From the NCBI RefSeq assembly GCF_025961575.1, contig NZ_JAOQNX010000020.1, positions 40,318 to 104,317 on the forward strand: a DNA stretch of 64,000 bases, read 5' to 3'. Below are positions 1 to 8,041 of this stretch, piece after piece. Origin of the DNA: Rhodoblastus acidophilus. Its GTDB lineage: Bacteria > Pseudomonadota > Alphaproteobacteria > Rhizobiales > Beijerinckiaceae. Numbering within the stretch: the stretch's first letter is position 1; each line of letters opens with the position of its first letter. The position numbers and the translations under genes were made by a program. A model generated the notes under the pieces. It was not told the DNA's origin and did no database searches. It saw only the letters and a program-made list of their open reading frames with translations.

Positions 1-16
1 GGGTCGAGGCGCGAAC

Positions 17-1630
17 ATGACCGGGACCAATGCCTATGAGGCGAACTATAGAAATTTCGCCTGGGCGATTCCGACGCATTACAACATGGGCGTCGATGTC
101 TGCGACCGCTGGGCGGCGGCCGACCCGGACCGCCCCGCCATCATCGAGATCGACTCCGACGACGCGCCGCGCCCCTTCAGCTTCGCCGCCCTGCGCGCCG
201 AATCGAACCGCATCGCCCTGGCCCTGCGCCGGCGCGGAATCGGGCGCGGCGACGTGGTCGCGCTGCTGCTGCCGCAGTCGCGCCATGTCGCGGCGGCGCA
301 TATCGCCATCTACAAGCTCGGCGCGATCGCGCTGCCGCTCGCCAGCCTGTTCGGCCCGGACGCGCTGGCCTATCGCCTCGCCGATTCCGGCGCTCGCGCG
401 CTGATCTGCGACGCCCCGAACCTGCCAAAAATCCAGGAAATCCGCGCAAAACTGCCGGACCTGCAAACCGTGCTCTGCCTCGACGGCGCCGCCCCCGGCG
501 CCGAGGATTTTTTTGCCGCGCTCGCCGCCGAATCCGAAGACTTCACCCCGGTCGACACCCTGGCCGACGACCCCGCGCTGATGATCTACACCTCGGGCAC
601 CACCGGGCTCGCCAAGGGCGCCCTGCACGCCCATCGCGTCCTGCTCGGCCACCTGCCGGGCGTGCAAATGCCCCACGACGGTTTTCCGCAGCCCGACGAC
701 CTCATGTGGACCCCCGCCGACTGGGCCTGGGCCGGCGGCCTGCTCAACGTGCTGCTGCCTTCGCTGCATTTCGGCGTCGCCGTGGTTGCCCGCCATTTCC
801 GCAAATTCGACCCGGAAGCCGCCTTCGCCCTGATGGCCAAACACGGCATCCGCAATTCCTACATCCCGCCGACCGCGCTGCGCATGCTGCGCTCCGTCCC
901 CCACCCGCGCGCCAAATACGGCTTTCCCCTGCGCACCGTGAACACCGGCGGCGAATCGCTCGGCGCCGAAACCTTTCACTGGGGCCGCGAGCAGCTCGGC
1001 CTCACCATCAACGAATCCTACGGCCAAACCGAGGTCAACCTCGTCCTGGCCTCCTCGGCTCTGTGGGGCGTCAACCGCGCCGGCGCCATAGGAAAACCGG
1101 TCCCCGGCCACGACACCGCGGTGATTCGCCCCGACGGCTCCGTCTGCGACGACGACGAAGTGGGCGAGATCGCCATCCGCAGCCCCAACCCGGTGATGCT
1201 GCTGAACTATTGGAAGCGCCCCGAAGCCACCGCCGAAAAATATCTGGGCGACTGGATGCTGACCGGCGACCGCGCCCGCCGCGACCGCGACGGCTACGTC
1301 TTCTTCCTCGGCCGCGACGACGACGTCATCTCCTCCGCCGGCTACCGCATCGGCCCCAACGAAATCGAGGACGGCCTGCTGCGCCATCCCGCGGTCGCCA
1401 ATGCGGCGGCGGTCGGCAAGCCCGACAGCTTGCGCGGCGAAATCGTCAAGGCGTTTGTTGTGCTCAAACCCGGCTTCGCCCCGTCGCCGGAACTGGCCAA
1501 GGAAATCCAGGACCACGCCAAATCGCGGCTTTCCGCCCACGAATACCCGCGCGAGATCGAATTCGCGGCGGAACTGCCGCTGACCACCAGCGGAAAAATT
1601 ATCAGGCGCATCCTGCGCGAGAAGGCGTAA
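17..1630 (+). CDS. AMP-forming acyl-CoA synthetase
   Basis: This is a 537-residue member of the ANL adenylating superfamily that activates a carboxylic acid to its CoA thioester through an acyl-AMP intermediate. The P-loop YTSGTTGLAKG lies near residue 190, the YGQTE adenylate motif near 335, the TGDR hinge region near 416, and the C-terminal lysine in SGKIIRR near 526. The ATG at 17 follows GAGG. The fold and spacing resemble acetyl-, medium-chain and benzoate-CoA ligases, but the acid cannot be read from sequence. Acetyl-CoA synthetase proper is a separate gene at 57847-59784, so this one probably acts on another acid. Confidence 0.85.
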   Translation: MTGTNAYEANYRNFAWAIPTHYNMGVDVCDRWAAADPDRPAIIEIDSDDAPRPFSFAALRAESNRIALALRRRGIGRGDVVALLLPQSRHVAAAHIAIYKLGAIALPLASLFGPDALAYRLADSGARALICDAPNLPKIQEIRAKLPDLQTVLCLDGAAPGAEDFFAALAAESEDFTPVDTLADDPALMIYTSGTTGLAKGALHAHRVLLGHLPGVQMPHDGFPQPDDLMWTPADWAWAGGLLNVLLPSLHFGVAVVARHFRKFDPEAAFALMAKHGIRNSYIPPTALRMLRSVPHPRAKYGFPLRTVNTGGESLGAETFHWGREQLGLTINESYGQTEVNLVLASSALWGVNRAGAIGKPVPGHDTAVIRPDGSVCDDDEVGEIAIRSPNPVMLLNYWKRPEATAEKYLGDWMLTGDRARRDRDGYVFFLGRDDDVISSAGYRIGPNEIEDGLLRHPAVANAAAVGKPDSLRGEIVKAFVVLKPGFAPSPELAKEIQDHAKSRLSAHEYPREIEFAAELPLTTSGKIIRRILREKA

Positions 1631-1654
1631 GCCGCGTTTCGACAAAGCCCGCGC

Positions 1655-1742
1655 AGCCCTCATCCTGAGGAGCCTGCGCAGCAGGCGCGCAGCCCTCATC
1701 CTGAGGAAGCCGCGAAGCGGCTGTCTCGAAGGACGAGGGCTG
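1655..1742. repeat. Dispersed palindromic repeat, family A, one partial and one complete unit
   Basis: A partial unit (about 1655-1690) is followed by a complete unit (1691-1742). The complete unit starts with GCCCTCATCC and closes with GGACGAGGGC, which are near-complements, with an inner GCCGC/GCGGC stem and the fixed string GTCTCGAAGGACG. The complete unit matches the copy near 57623 base for base over about 50 positions. Confidence 0.8.
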
Positions 1743-1770
1743 CACAAGCCGCAGCGAAAAGGGGATTGCG

Positions 1771-2421
1771 TTGTCAACATCCGACAAACATCTGCGACGC
1801 CTGCCCGGCCTCATCGCCACCCTCGCCCTCATCGCGGCGGCATGGACGACCCCGGCCCGCGCGGGAAACCCGGACTTTCCCTATCCCCCGCCCGCCGCGC
1901 CCTATCAGCCGCAAATCCTGCCGCCGCCGCCGCCGCCGAATCTGTACAAGCCGCTGCCGCCGACCAGCCACGAGCCCGGCCCGCCGCCCGCCCTGCGCGC
2001 GCCGCGCGGCGGAGGCGGGGGCGAAGGCGGCGGAACCTATTTTCCCGGCGGCATGACCATGACGGCCACCAAAATCCTGCACGAGGACCGCGACAAGGAC
2101 GTCGCGCGGTCGAATGCGGTGATCGGCCGGCCGCGTCAGGCGGTGGACCAGCTCGCCGCCTGCTGGTCGCCGCCGCTGCCGCCCAAGGGCGAGACCGTGG
2201 AGATCACCATCCGGTTTTCCTTCAACGACCGCGGCGGGGTCGTCGGCGCCCCGCGCACCACCTATGTCAAGGCGGCGGGCGCCACGCGCGACGCCGTGCG
2301 CGCGTCCATCCTCGACGCCATCAAAACCTGTTCGCCGCTGAATTTTTCCAAAAGCATGGCGGCAAGCGCGCCGGGCTATCCGATCACGGTGCGTTTCATC
2401 GGCCGCCGCGCCGACGACTGA
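1771..2421 (+). CDS. Secreted proline-rich protein with a TonB/TolA-like C-terminus
   Basis: The product has 216 residues. A signal peptide covers about residues 10-31 and ends in a TPARA-type cleavage site. It is followed by a proline-rich spacer with runs of PPPPP and then a glycine-rich stretch. The C-terminal 100 residues (ETVEITIRFSFNDRGGV onward, with a single CWSPP cysteine and a late TCSPLNF segment) have the pattern of periplasmic TonB/TolA C-terminal domains. The start is a TTG preceded by AAAAGGGG; there is no ATG in a suitable position. An envelope role is inferred. No specific family name is certain. Confidence 0.65.
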   Translation: MSTSDKHLRRLPGLIATLALIAAAWTTPARAGNPDFPYPPPAAPYQPQILPPPPPPNLYKPLPPTSHEPGPPPALRAPRGGGGGEGGGTYFPGGMTMTATKILHEDRDKDVARSNAVIGRPRQAVDQLAACWSPPLPPKGETVEITIRFSFNDRGGVVGAPRTTYVKAAGATRDAVRASILDAIKTCSPLNFSKSMAASAPGYPITVRFIGRRADD

Positions 2422-2516
2422 ACGGCGAAAGCCGGCGTTCCGCCCCCGAGACGAACCGCTCGATCTCGTCCGCGTGAACGCGCTCACCCGTCCCGACCCT
2501 CAGCCTCCGACGATCC

Positions 2517-3236
2517 TCAGACCGTCGAAGCGCCGCGCGCCCTCGCCATGTCCAAGGCCCAGGCCTCGACCCCTTCGCGGGTCGCGGCGTAAACCGCGCC
2601 GCCGATCGCCTCGCCGACCGCCGTATGCAATCCGGCGCAGGCCATCGGCTCGCCCCCGCAAGGCGCCGCGACGACGATGCAGTCGGTTCCGGTTCCGGTG
2701 ATCGCCGGACCCGCCGGTGGGCGCCAGGTTTCGACAATGGCCGCCGTGCGCGCCTGCGCCGCAATGGAGATCGCCTCGACAAAAGCGCCATCCGTCAGGG
2801 GGCGGGACACATGGATCAAGGTGTTAATCGTGCCCACCAAGGCGCGAAAAGGCTTTCGCGCGCCCACGCGCTCGCCGTTCGACAATCCGACGGTGGTCAG
2901 GCAGGCCGCTTCGACATCCTCGACGCGGCTTTGGCGAAAATGATGACGGCGGATGTCGCGCGCCGTCATAAAAGCCAAAGCCTGCGGCAAGCCGATCGAG
3001 GCGAGTTTTGCGCGCAAAAAGGCGCAGGCGTCAACCTCCGGCGGCAGATCGCGGTCACGCACCTCGACCCAGACGATGTCGCGCACGATGGAAAAACCCG
3101 GGTGCAGCATCGACCAGCCGAGCGTGCGCCGGGGCGCGGAAAAGCGCGCCGTCAGAAACGGCGGCGCGCAGGAGAAGGCGAAGGGCGCGGCCTCCATGGT
3201 CGCGCCCATGGCGTTGGCGTCACACATCATCACCAT
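2517..3236 (-). CDS. cbiZ: Adenosylcobinamide amidohydrolase CbiZ
   Basis: This 239-residue protein matches the CbiZ family, which cleaves the aminopropanol side chain of adenosylcobinamide or of pseudocobalamin-type corrinoids so that adenosylcobyric acid can re-enter cobalamin synthesis. Family features visible are TVGLSNGERVG, the central GTINTLI segment and TGTGTDCIVVAAP. Its ATG overlaps the end of the upstream receptor gene by 7 bases (ATGGTGA), so the two are translationally coupled. Both sit behind a B12 riboswitch. That context makes corrinoid salvage the likely job. Confidence rests on the family motifs and the operon. Confidence 0.85.
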   Translation of the reverse strand: MVMMCDANAMGATMEAAPFAFSCAPPFLTARFSAPRRTLGWSMLHPGFSIVRDIVWVEVRDRDLPPEVDACAFLRAKLASIGLPQALAFMTARDIRRHHFRQSRVEDVEAACLTTVGLSNGERVGARKPFRALVGTINTLIHVSRPLTDGAFVEAISIAAQARTAAIVETWRPPAGPAITGTGTDCIVVAAPCGGEPMACAGLHTAVGEAIGGAVYAATREGVEAWALDMARARGASTV

Positions 3237-5269
3237 TCATATTTGAGGCCGCCATAAACGGCGCGGCCCGGGACGCCATAATTGGCGATTTCCTGATAGC
3301 GGGCGTCGCTGAGGTTTTCGAGCCGGCCGATGACCGACACGCCATGATCGAGCTTGTAATTGGCGTAGATGTCGATCTTGGCGTAGGCCGGCAAAACCAC
3401 CGGCGTCTGCGCATAGGTGTAATTGTTGAAGCTGACGTCGGGATTGGGGCCAACGAACGTCACCCGTCCCTCGACTTCGAGGTTCGGCGCGCCGGTATAG
3501 ATCAAGGAGGCCGCGCCCATGTTGTGCGGACGGCGCGCGATGACTCCGCCCGTGATCAGATTGCGCGCGTCCATATTGGTGTAGGACAGACGCGCCCGCC
3601 ACGCGTCCGGCGCCAGCACCGCTTCTGCGGAAAACTCCAACCCCTGGATTCGCGCCCGACCGACATTGTAGTAGCAGCCGCCCAGCAGCGTTTGCGAGGC
3701 CGTGCAGCTCGGCGCGTAGCCGTAATTGATCAGATTCTTGTAGTCGCTGTTGAAATAGGTCGCCGAAAACGTCAGCCTGTCGCCGAACAGTTTTTGGTCA
3801 AGGCCGAAGTCGTAGCCAAAATTCTGCTCCGGTTGCAGGTTCGGATTCCCGTAGACGCTGTAGAGCTGGTAGAGCGACGCCGCCTTGGCCCCTGTGCCGG
3901 CGGTGGCGCGCAGCTTTGTGCCGGTTTCCTCCAGCCGATAGGCCGCGGTCGTGCGCCAGGTTTCAAAAACCTGGAGGCCGCCGACGGCGTCCATGCGTCC
4001 TCCCCAGGTGATGTCCAACCGGTCGAGCAGGGTGAACTGGTGCTGGGCGTAGAGCGAATTGGTGACCTGCCGGGCGGATTGGGTGACGAGACTGGGACCG
4101 CCCGGCTCCGCCTGGCTGGTGTTGGTCATGGTTTCCGTCTCGCTCTTGGCGCCGAAGGTGAGCAAGCCATAGGCGCCAAGTTTGAGATCGCCCTGGTACT
4201 CGGCGCCATAGCGCGCGCCCTGAAAACCGTTCTTGCAATTGCCCGGAAACGCCAGCGTGCAGAGATATTCGGTTTGCCAAACGTCGCGGCGCGTGTCGTT
4301 GGCGAACAGGGTCAGGCGGCTGTGCAGCGTCTTGCCGAAGGCGTCGTCGTCCACGCGGACAAAACCCTGGCCGAAGGTGCTGAGCAGCCGGTTGAAGCCG
4401 CCAAAGACGTCGGCGGGAACGGTGGCGCCGGGATTGTCGAAGGGCGCCCCGAGGCTGAAGCCGTTGAGGCCGCCGGTGATGGCGAGGTCTTCATCGACGC
4501 GATAGCTGATCTGCGCCGAGGCGCCGGCCTTGTTGGTCGGCTCGGACACGTCCGGCGCCGGTCCCGGCAAAATGCCGAAGCCGTAGCTCAGGGGACCGTT
4601 GATCCGGTAGCCGTAGCGCGCCGGCGCATTGATGTGGAGCCCGTCGAGCGCGAACGACCACGACCATTGATCGACCGCGCCCGTTTCCTGGACCCGGCTG
4701 TGGACCATGCCATAGCTTCCGCCTTCAACCAGAACCGAGCCGTGCGGCGCGCCTTCGCCGCGCTTGGTGATGATGTTGATGACGCCGCCCATGGCGTCGG
4801 ACCCGTAAAGCGCCGATTGCGGGCCGCGCAGCACTTCGATGCGGTCGATATTGCCGGCCGAAAAAATGCTGAGATCGACTCCGCCGTTTGTTGTGCTCGG
4901 ATCGTTGATACGAATGCCGTCGATCAAAACAAGCGTTTGGCCAGACGTCGCGCCGCGCAGCGAGACGGACGACAAAGTCCCGACGCCGCCGGATGAATAA
5001 ATATTGAGTCCGGGCGTACCGCGCAAAACATCGTCCAGGCCGGTCGATCCGCGCCGTTCGACCTCTTGCGAGGGGATGACGGTGATCGCGCTGGCCGATT
5101 GCGAAACGGGCTGTTCCGTGCGCGTGGCGGTCACGTCAATATCGCCGAGCGCCTGGAACTGGACCGGCTCTTGGGCCTGTTGCGCCTGAGCATTGGCGAG
5201 TTGAAGCAGAATAGAAATCATCGAGCCGCCGGCCAGCAAGGCCGAGCGACGCTTGGAGAGCGTAGCCAT
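3230..5269 (-). CDS. btuB: TonB-dependent outer-membrane corrinoid receptor, BtuB-like
   Basis: The 679-residue product has a signal peptide ending near residue 29 (QLANAQA), a TonB box region at about 40-50 (GDIDVTATR), a plug domain (residues 55-160, with RGPQSALYGSDAMGG and INIITKRGE) and a 22-strand-type beta barrel ending in an aromatic residue (YEW). It would bind and import cobalamin or other corrinoids with energy from TonB. The substrate is inferred from the cobalamin riboswitch directly upstream and from cbiZ, which overlaps its stop codon. The ATG is preceded by AGGAGGA at 5273-5279. No BtuFCD transporter is in the window. Confidence 0.88.
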   Translation of the reverse strand: MATLSKRRSALLAGGSMISILLQLANAQAQQAQEPVQFQALGDIDVTATRTEQPVSQSASAITVIPSQEVERRGSTGLDDVLRGTPGLNIYSSGGVGTLSSVSLRGATSGQTLVLIDGIRINDPSTTNGGVDLSIFSAGNIDRIEVLRGPQSALYGSDAMGGVINIITKRGEGAPHGSVLVEGGSYGMVHSRVQETGAVDQWSWSFALDGLHINAPARYGYRINGPLSYGFGILPGPAPDVSEPTNKAGASAQISYRVDEDLAITGGLNGFSLGAPFDNPGATVPADVFGGFNRLLSTFGQGFVRVDDDAFGKTLHSRLTLFANDTRRDVWQTEYLCTLAFPGNCKNGFQGARYGAEYQGDLKLGAYGLLTFGAKSETETMTNTSQAEPGGPSLVTQSARQVTNSLYAQHQFTLLDRLDITWGGRMDAVGGLQVFETWRTTAAYRLEETGTKLRATAGTGAKAASLYQLYSVYGNPNLQPEQNFGYDFGLDQKLFGDRLTFSATYFNSDYKNLINYGYAPSCTASQTLLGGCYYNVGRARIQGLEFSAEAVLAPDAWRARLSYTNMDARNLITGGVIARRPHNMGAASLIYTGAPNLEVEGRVTFVGPNPDVSFNNYTYAQTPVVLPAYAKIDIYANYKLDHGVSVIGRLENLSDARYQEIANYGVPGRAVYGGLKYEW

Positions 5270-5295
5270 GGGTCCTCCTGCCGTCCCACCGACGG

Positions 5296-5485
5296 CGTTG
5301 GGTTGTCATGCGCATCGGCCGGTCTCCTGGCTCGCGACCCGTCTTTTTCCGCCTTCCCAGAAGCCTGGCTTCCAGTGGCCTGATGGAAAAAGGAAAGTCG
5401 CTTACAGTTGCGGGGGCAGCTGCGGATTTGGAATTTCTTCCTCACCGCATTCCCGTTTCACCCTGGGTTTCCCCAAGGCACCGAT
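5296..5485 (-). promoter_or_regulatory. Cobalamin (B12) riboswitch
   Basis: Read on the minus strand, the leader holds the aptamer landmarks in order: a GGAAACCCAGGGTGAAACGG block at about 5478-5455, the GCTGCCCCCGCAACTGTAA core at about 5424-5403, a CCACTGG arm, GGGAAGGCGG, and the B12 box GCCAGGAGACCGG near 5333-5319. After the aptamer, a short hairpin CCGTC-GGTGG-GACGG (5281-5295) abuts the AGGAGG ribosome-binding site, which suggests translational control of btuB and cbiZ. That mechanism is inferred; the aptamer itself is clear. Confidence 0.93.
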
Positions 5486-5566
5486 GACGTTTTGTTCATA
5501 AGCAGCGTTCGCGAACCATGCAAGGGCCAAGTTCAGGGCGGCAGCGCCGAGGCCTCGGGAGCGCCT

Positions 5567-5627
5567 CCCTTCTCCCCTTGCGGGAGAAGGTGGCGCGCAT
5601 AAGCGCGCCGGATGAGGGGTTCGTGCC
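5567..5627. repeat. Dispersed palindromic repeat, family B
   Basis: The unit begins CTTCTCCCCTTGCGGGAGAAG, a perfect hairpin with 9-bp stem, followed by GTGGCGCGC, a short inverted GCGCGCC arm and GGATGAGGGGTTCGT. Other copies lie near 14950, 25897, 57779 and 63789. Confidence 0.8.
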
Positions 5628-5781
5628 TGACCAATCGCTGAGTTTGGGGGCGTCGCCTGGCGGACGACATTTTTGTTGTCGCGCGCATGGAGATCAAAGA
5701 GCGCGAAACGCGATTTTTGCAAAAAGTGAAAACCGCAAAAACCGGCGAATCCGTCAATTTGTCAAAATAATGTTCATGTTT

Positions 5782-5798
5782 TGTTTTCACGTGAAACA
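5782..5798. promoter_or_regulatory. parS-like palindrome (ParB site candidate)
   Basis: The site centres on TTTTCACGTGAAACA. Compared with the widely conserved bacterial parS 16-mer TGTTTCACGTGAAACA, the central 6 bases and the whole right half match, with two mismatches at the left end. It lies in non-coding DNA, away from any parAB genes in this window. Confidence 0.45.
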
Positions 5799-5820
5799 TC
5801 GGTGAGGGCGGGCTCCATGC

Positions 5821-5846
5821 AAAACCCTTTGAAACAAGGGTTTTTT
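5821..5846 (+). terminator. Rho-independent terminator-like hairpin without an assigned gene
   Basis: AAAACCCTT and AAGGGTTTT form a 9-bp stem around a TGAAACA loop, followed by two more T residues. It points in the plus direction. No plus-strand gene ends here, so it may close a short unannotated transcript. Confidence 0.5.
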
Positions 5847-5931
5847 GAGCGCCAAGCCGCCAAGGGAGGCGCCCGGCGAGCGGCCACAGCCAGCGTCGGC
5901 GTCCGCACAACCGACAACGTGCAGACCCGAA

Positions 5932-5964
5932 AATCGCGTGTTTTTCGTCAAAAAACGCGCGATT
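5932..5964. repeat. Long perfect-type hairpin in non-coding DNA
   Basis: AATCGCGTGTTTTT and AAAAAACGCGCGATT face each other across a 4-base CGTC loop, with one G-T type mismatch. No gene is attached to it. It could be a bidirectional terminator remnant. Confidence 0.5.
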
Positions 5965-6169
5965 CTTTCACAAATTCATCAGTTTTGCGCGATTTTTCGC
6001 GTTAACGATTCAACTCTGGATTGAGATTTTCGGAAAAATCCCCTCTCAGGTCGTTAAAGCGGCGCCAAAGAAAGACCACAACGCTTCGAGCAGATTTGTC
6101 GGCCAGCGTATGGACGCCAAGGCCTCCAAACAGGCGGCTGCAAAAGCCCTCCTTTTGCAAAGTGGACGT

Positions 6170-7663
6170 CTACGTCTGAACGCCGAAGAGACAATGGCAT
6201 TTTTTAGATTTCTTACCTGATCCACAAGGGCACGGGTCATTGCGTCCAATTTTTAGATTCTTGGCCCTTTTCCCGTGGATGGGAAAATTGTAGACGGTCT
6301 TTATCTGGCTCTTTAAATTTTTGGACTCGAAAAAACGAAAGTGTTTGTTGTTTTCGTTATAATGTTCACGCTGTTCGTCTGACCAGTCGGCGCAATTAAG
6401 CAAGATAAAATCTTCTGAATTAAACTTCGCGAACTTTGGGGCGTCGATCGCAATGCCGACCACCTTCGATAGGTGAGAAAATTTGTTTCGTGCGACGCCG
6501 CAGGCAATTTCGAGAATTGCCCGTCGCTTTGGTCTATATTGGCTCTCATAATCATCATCGCCTATATATCTTAACTGCAAAAATACATACGGCGTATTTC
6601 TAGAGAACGACGGCATAACGCATATGTGGCGGGTCATTATTTCCTGACTGTCAGGAAAATTGTTGATCGCGTTGCGCATCGCTTTGGCAAGTTCTCTCCG
6701 CATAAAGCGCGGTTCCTTTGCCATTTCAAAGATCGCGCTTTGAGACTCGAATACGCCTGCATCGCCGAGAAGCGTGCCATCAAGAGCGTTCTGGGCGGTT
6801 CTCTGTAACAGTTCGTCCCAAAGGTAAGAGTCCTTGTCAGCTTCTTTCTTCCGTTTATATGCGTCTGATGCGATGAAATCATTCCATTCACCCTCACCAA
6901 TCATAACAAAATTATATGAATTATCCTTTGTTCCAATAAAATGCTCCTTCTTCTTTTTGTCAAAATTTAAATAATAATGAGCAAGCAGGTCCTCCTCGCC
7001 TACATATGAAAGGGACTCTATTCTTTCAATTGCTGCTTCTTTGGCTCTTATATAACTCATAAAATCATAAAAGGTATCAAGCTCACCAAGAATTATATCA
7101 ACCGTATGACTATCAAGGAGATGGGCCGGTTCCGATTTATCGAGCTCAATGACAAATGGAATTTGTGGCAAATTATTAGATTCGTCTTTGGCGTCTCTGT
7201 AAATTATAGCTAAGCTGCCGGAAACATTGTCTTCTGAAAAATTTTTGCAGGCTTCGCTGGCTCCATGAGCAACGATGATCGTATGGACCTCTAAGTCTCC
7301 TTCCGGGAGCTTCACCGGAAAAGGGACGGTGCAGCTTGCGTCAAGGTATATCTGGTTTCTATTTTTTAGAATGTGATTACGAGCTTTTTTTGCGCTTCTT
7401 ATTTGCTTCGTGACAGCTTCTTTCCTCCAACGCTCCCAGGCAAGAAGAAAGTTGTCGACCTCGCCCATCAAAGCTTTGGTCTCTCGATCAAAAAATAAGA
7501 ACACATGGTTCTCGAATACGGCAATAAGATCGCACAACTCTTTTCCGCGCTCTCGAAAAGGGTTGGGGTAGCTCCATAATTTTAGAAACGTACGGTCGCA
7601 AAGCTTCGAAAGGTATTGCTCAGTCGACGTCACGCCGACAGATTTTGAAATTTTTTCCGGCAA
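6170..7663 (-). CDS. Low-G+C SEC-C motif protein with a nuclease-like N-terminus
   Basis: The called product has 497 residues. The C-terminus carries a SEC-C zinc motif (NDPCPCGSGKKSKKCHC, about residues 474-490), a metal-binding module often attached to otherwise unrelated domains. The N-terminal part (about residues 19-60: LCDRTFLKLWSYPNP, then GKELCDLIAVFENHVFLFFDR) has the E-x-x-D then hydrophobic strand pattern of PD-(D/E)XK-type nuclease cores, with Arg where Lys is usual. The gene is strikingly AT-rich (17 of 60 bases are G or C from 7021) in a window of about 65% G+C, so recent transfer is likely. The TTG at 7663 follows GAGG by 8 bases, but the frame stays open for 44 codons upstream. 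Function is unknown; a defence or DNA-processing role is only an inference. Confidence 0.75.
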   Translation of the reverse strand: MPEKISKSVGVTSTEQYLSKLCDRTFLKLWSYPNPFRERGKELCDLIAVFENHVFLFFDRETKALMGEVDNFLLAWERWRKEAVTKQIRSAKKARNHILKNRNQIYLDASCTVPFPVKLPEGDLEVHTIIVAHGASEACKNFSEDNVSGSLAIIYRDAKDESNNLPQIPFVIELDKSEPAHLLDSHTVDIILGELDTFYDFMSYIRAKEAAIERIESLSYVGEEDLLAHYYLNFDKKKKEHFIGTKDNSYNFVMIGEGEWNDFIASDAYKRKKEADKDSYLWDELLQRTAQNALDGTLLGDAGVFESQSAIFEMAKEPRFMRRELAKAMRNAINNFPDSQEIMTRHICVMPSFSRNTPYVFLQLRYIGDDDYESQYRPKRRAILEIACGVARNKFSHLSKVVGIAIDAPKFAKFNSEDFILLNCADWSDEQREHYNENNKHFRFFESKNLKSQIKTVYNFPIHGKRAKNLKIGRNDPCPCGSGKKSKKCHCLFGVQT

Positions 7664-8041
7664 GATGAAGGCCTCGAAAAACGTCCGTAAGCTGACGTTA
7701 TAGTTTTGGTCAATCTCTGCAAGAGCCTGGTTGCCGTGTTGCGGAGTTTTATCGTCTCCAGGCGTTGCGACCCTACTCTGCGATCTCGGTCTCCTCTATT
7801 GACGATCCAAGGCCGTAGGGAACTCGGGAGGCGGAGTTGAACCTTTCAAAGCTCCCCGCGCGTGACCTTTTGGGCGGCGTGGATTACATCGCTTCCGGTT
7901 CAGCAGGCGAGGACGAATTCGCTATCGACTTTGGATACAAAGCCTAGCGGCAGGTCCTGGCTGATGACAAGGCGGTCAGCTGCCCGATCAGGAAAGGCCG
8001 CATCGGGCCAATTCCGCCTGCGTCTAATGTCCGCCGCCCCC
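7664..8041. other. Gap upstream of the SEC-C gene with possible gene fragments
   Basis: On the minus strand the SEC-C reading frame continues open from 7663 to a TAG at 7796-7798 with protein-like content but no ATG, GTG or TTG. On the plus strand, 7819-7947 is open and ends in a TAG; its last 25 codons (LLGGVDYIASGSAGEDEF and following) look like the tail of a protein. Neither can be called as a gene. Confidence 0.4.

Larger units (their letters stand above)
5486..6169. other. Non-coding AT-richer stretch between the B12 riboswitch and the SEC-C gene
   Basis: No convincing gene is seen here on either strand. The stretch holds a family B repeat (5567-5627), a parS-like palindrome (5782-5798), a terminator-like hairpin (5821-5846), a 14-bp-stem hairpin (5932-5964) and short CGCGATTTTT/CGCGATT repetitions. 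The last 120 bases are the 3' flank of the SEC-C gene. Confidence 0.6.

Noticed and set aside
5486..6169. Replication origin (oriC)
   Set aside because: A parS-like site and AT-rich DNA are present, but I find no TTATCCACA-type DnaA boxes and no dnaA, hemE or parAB nearby.
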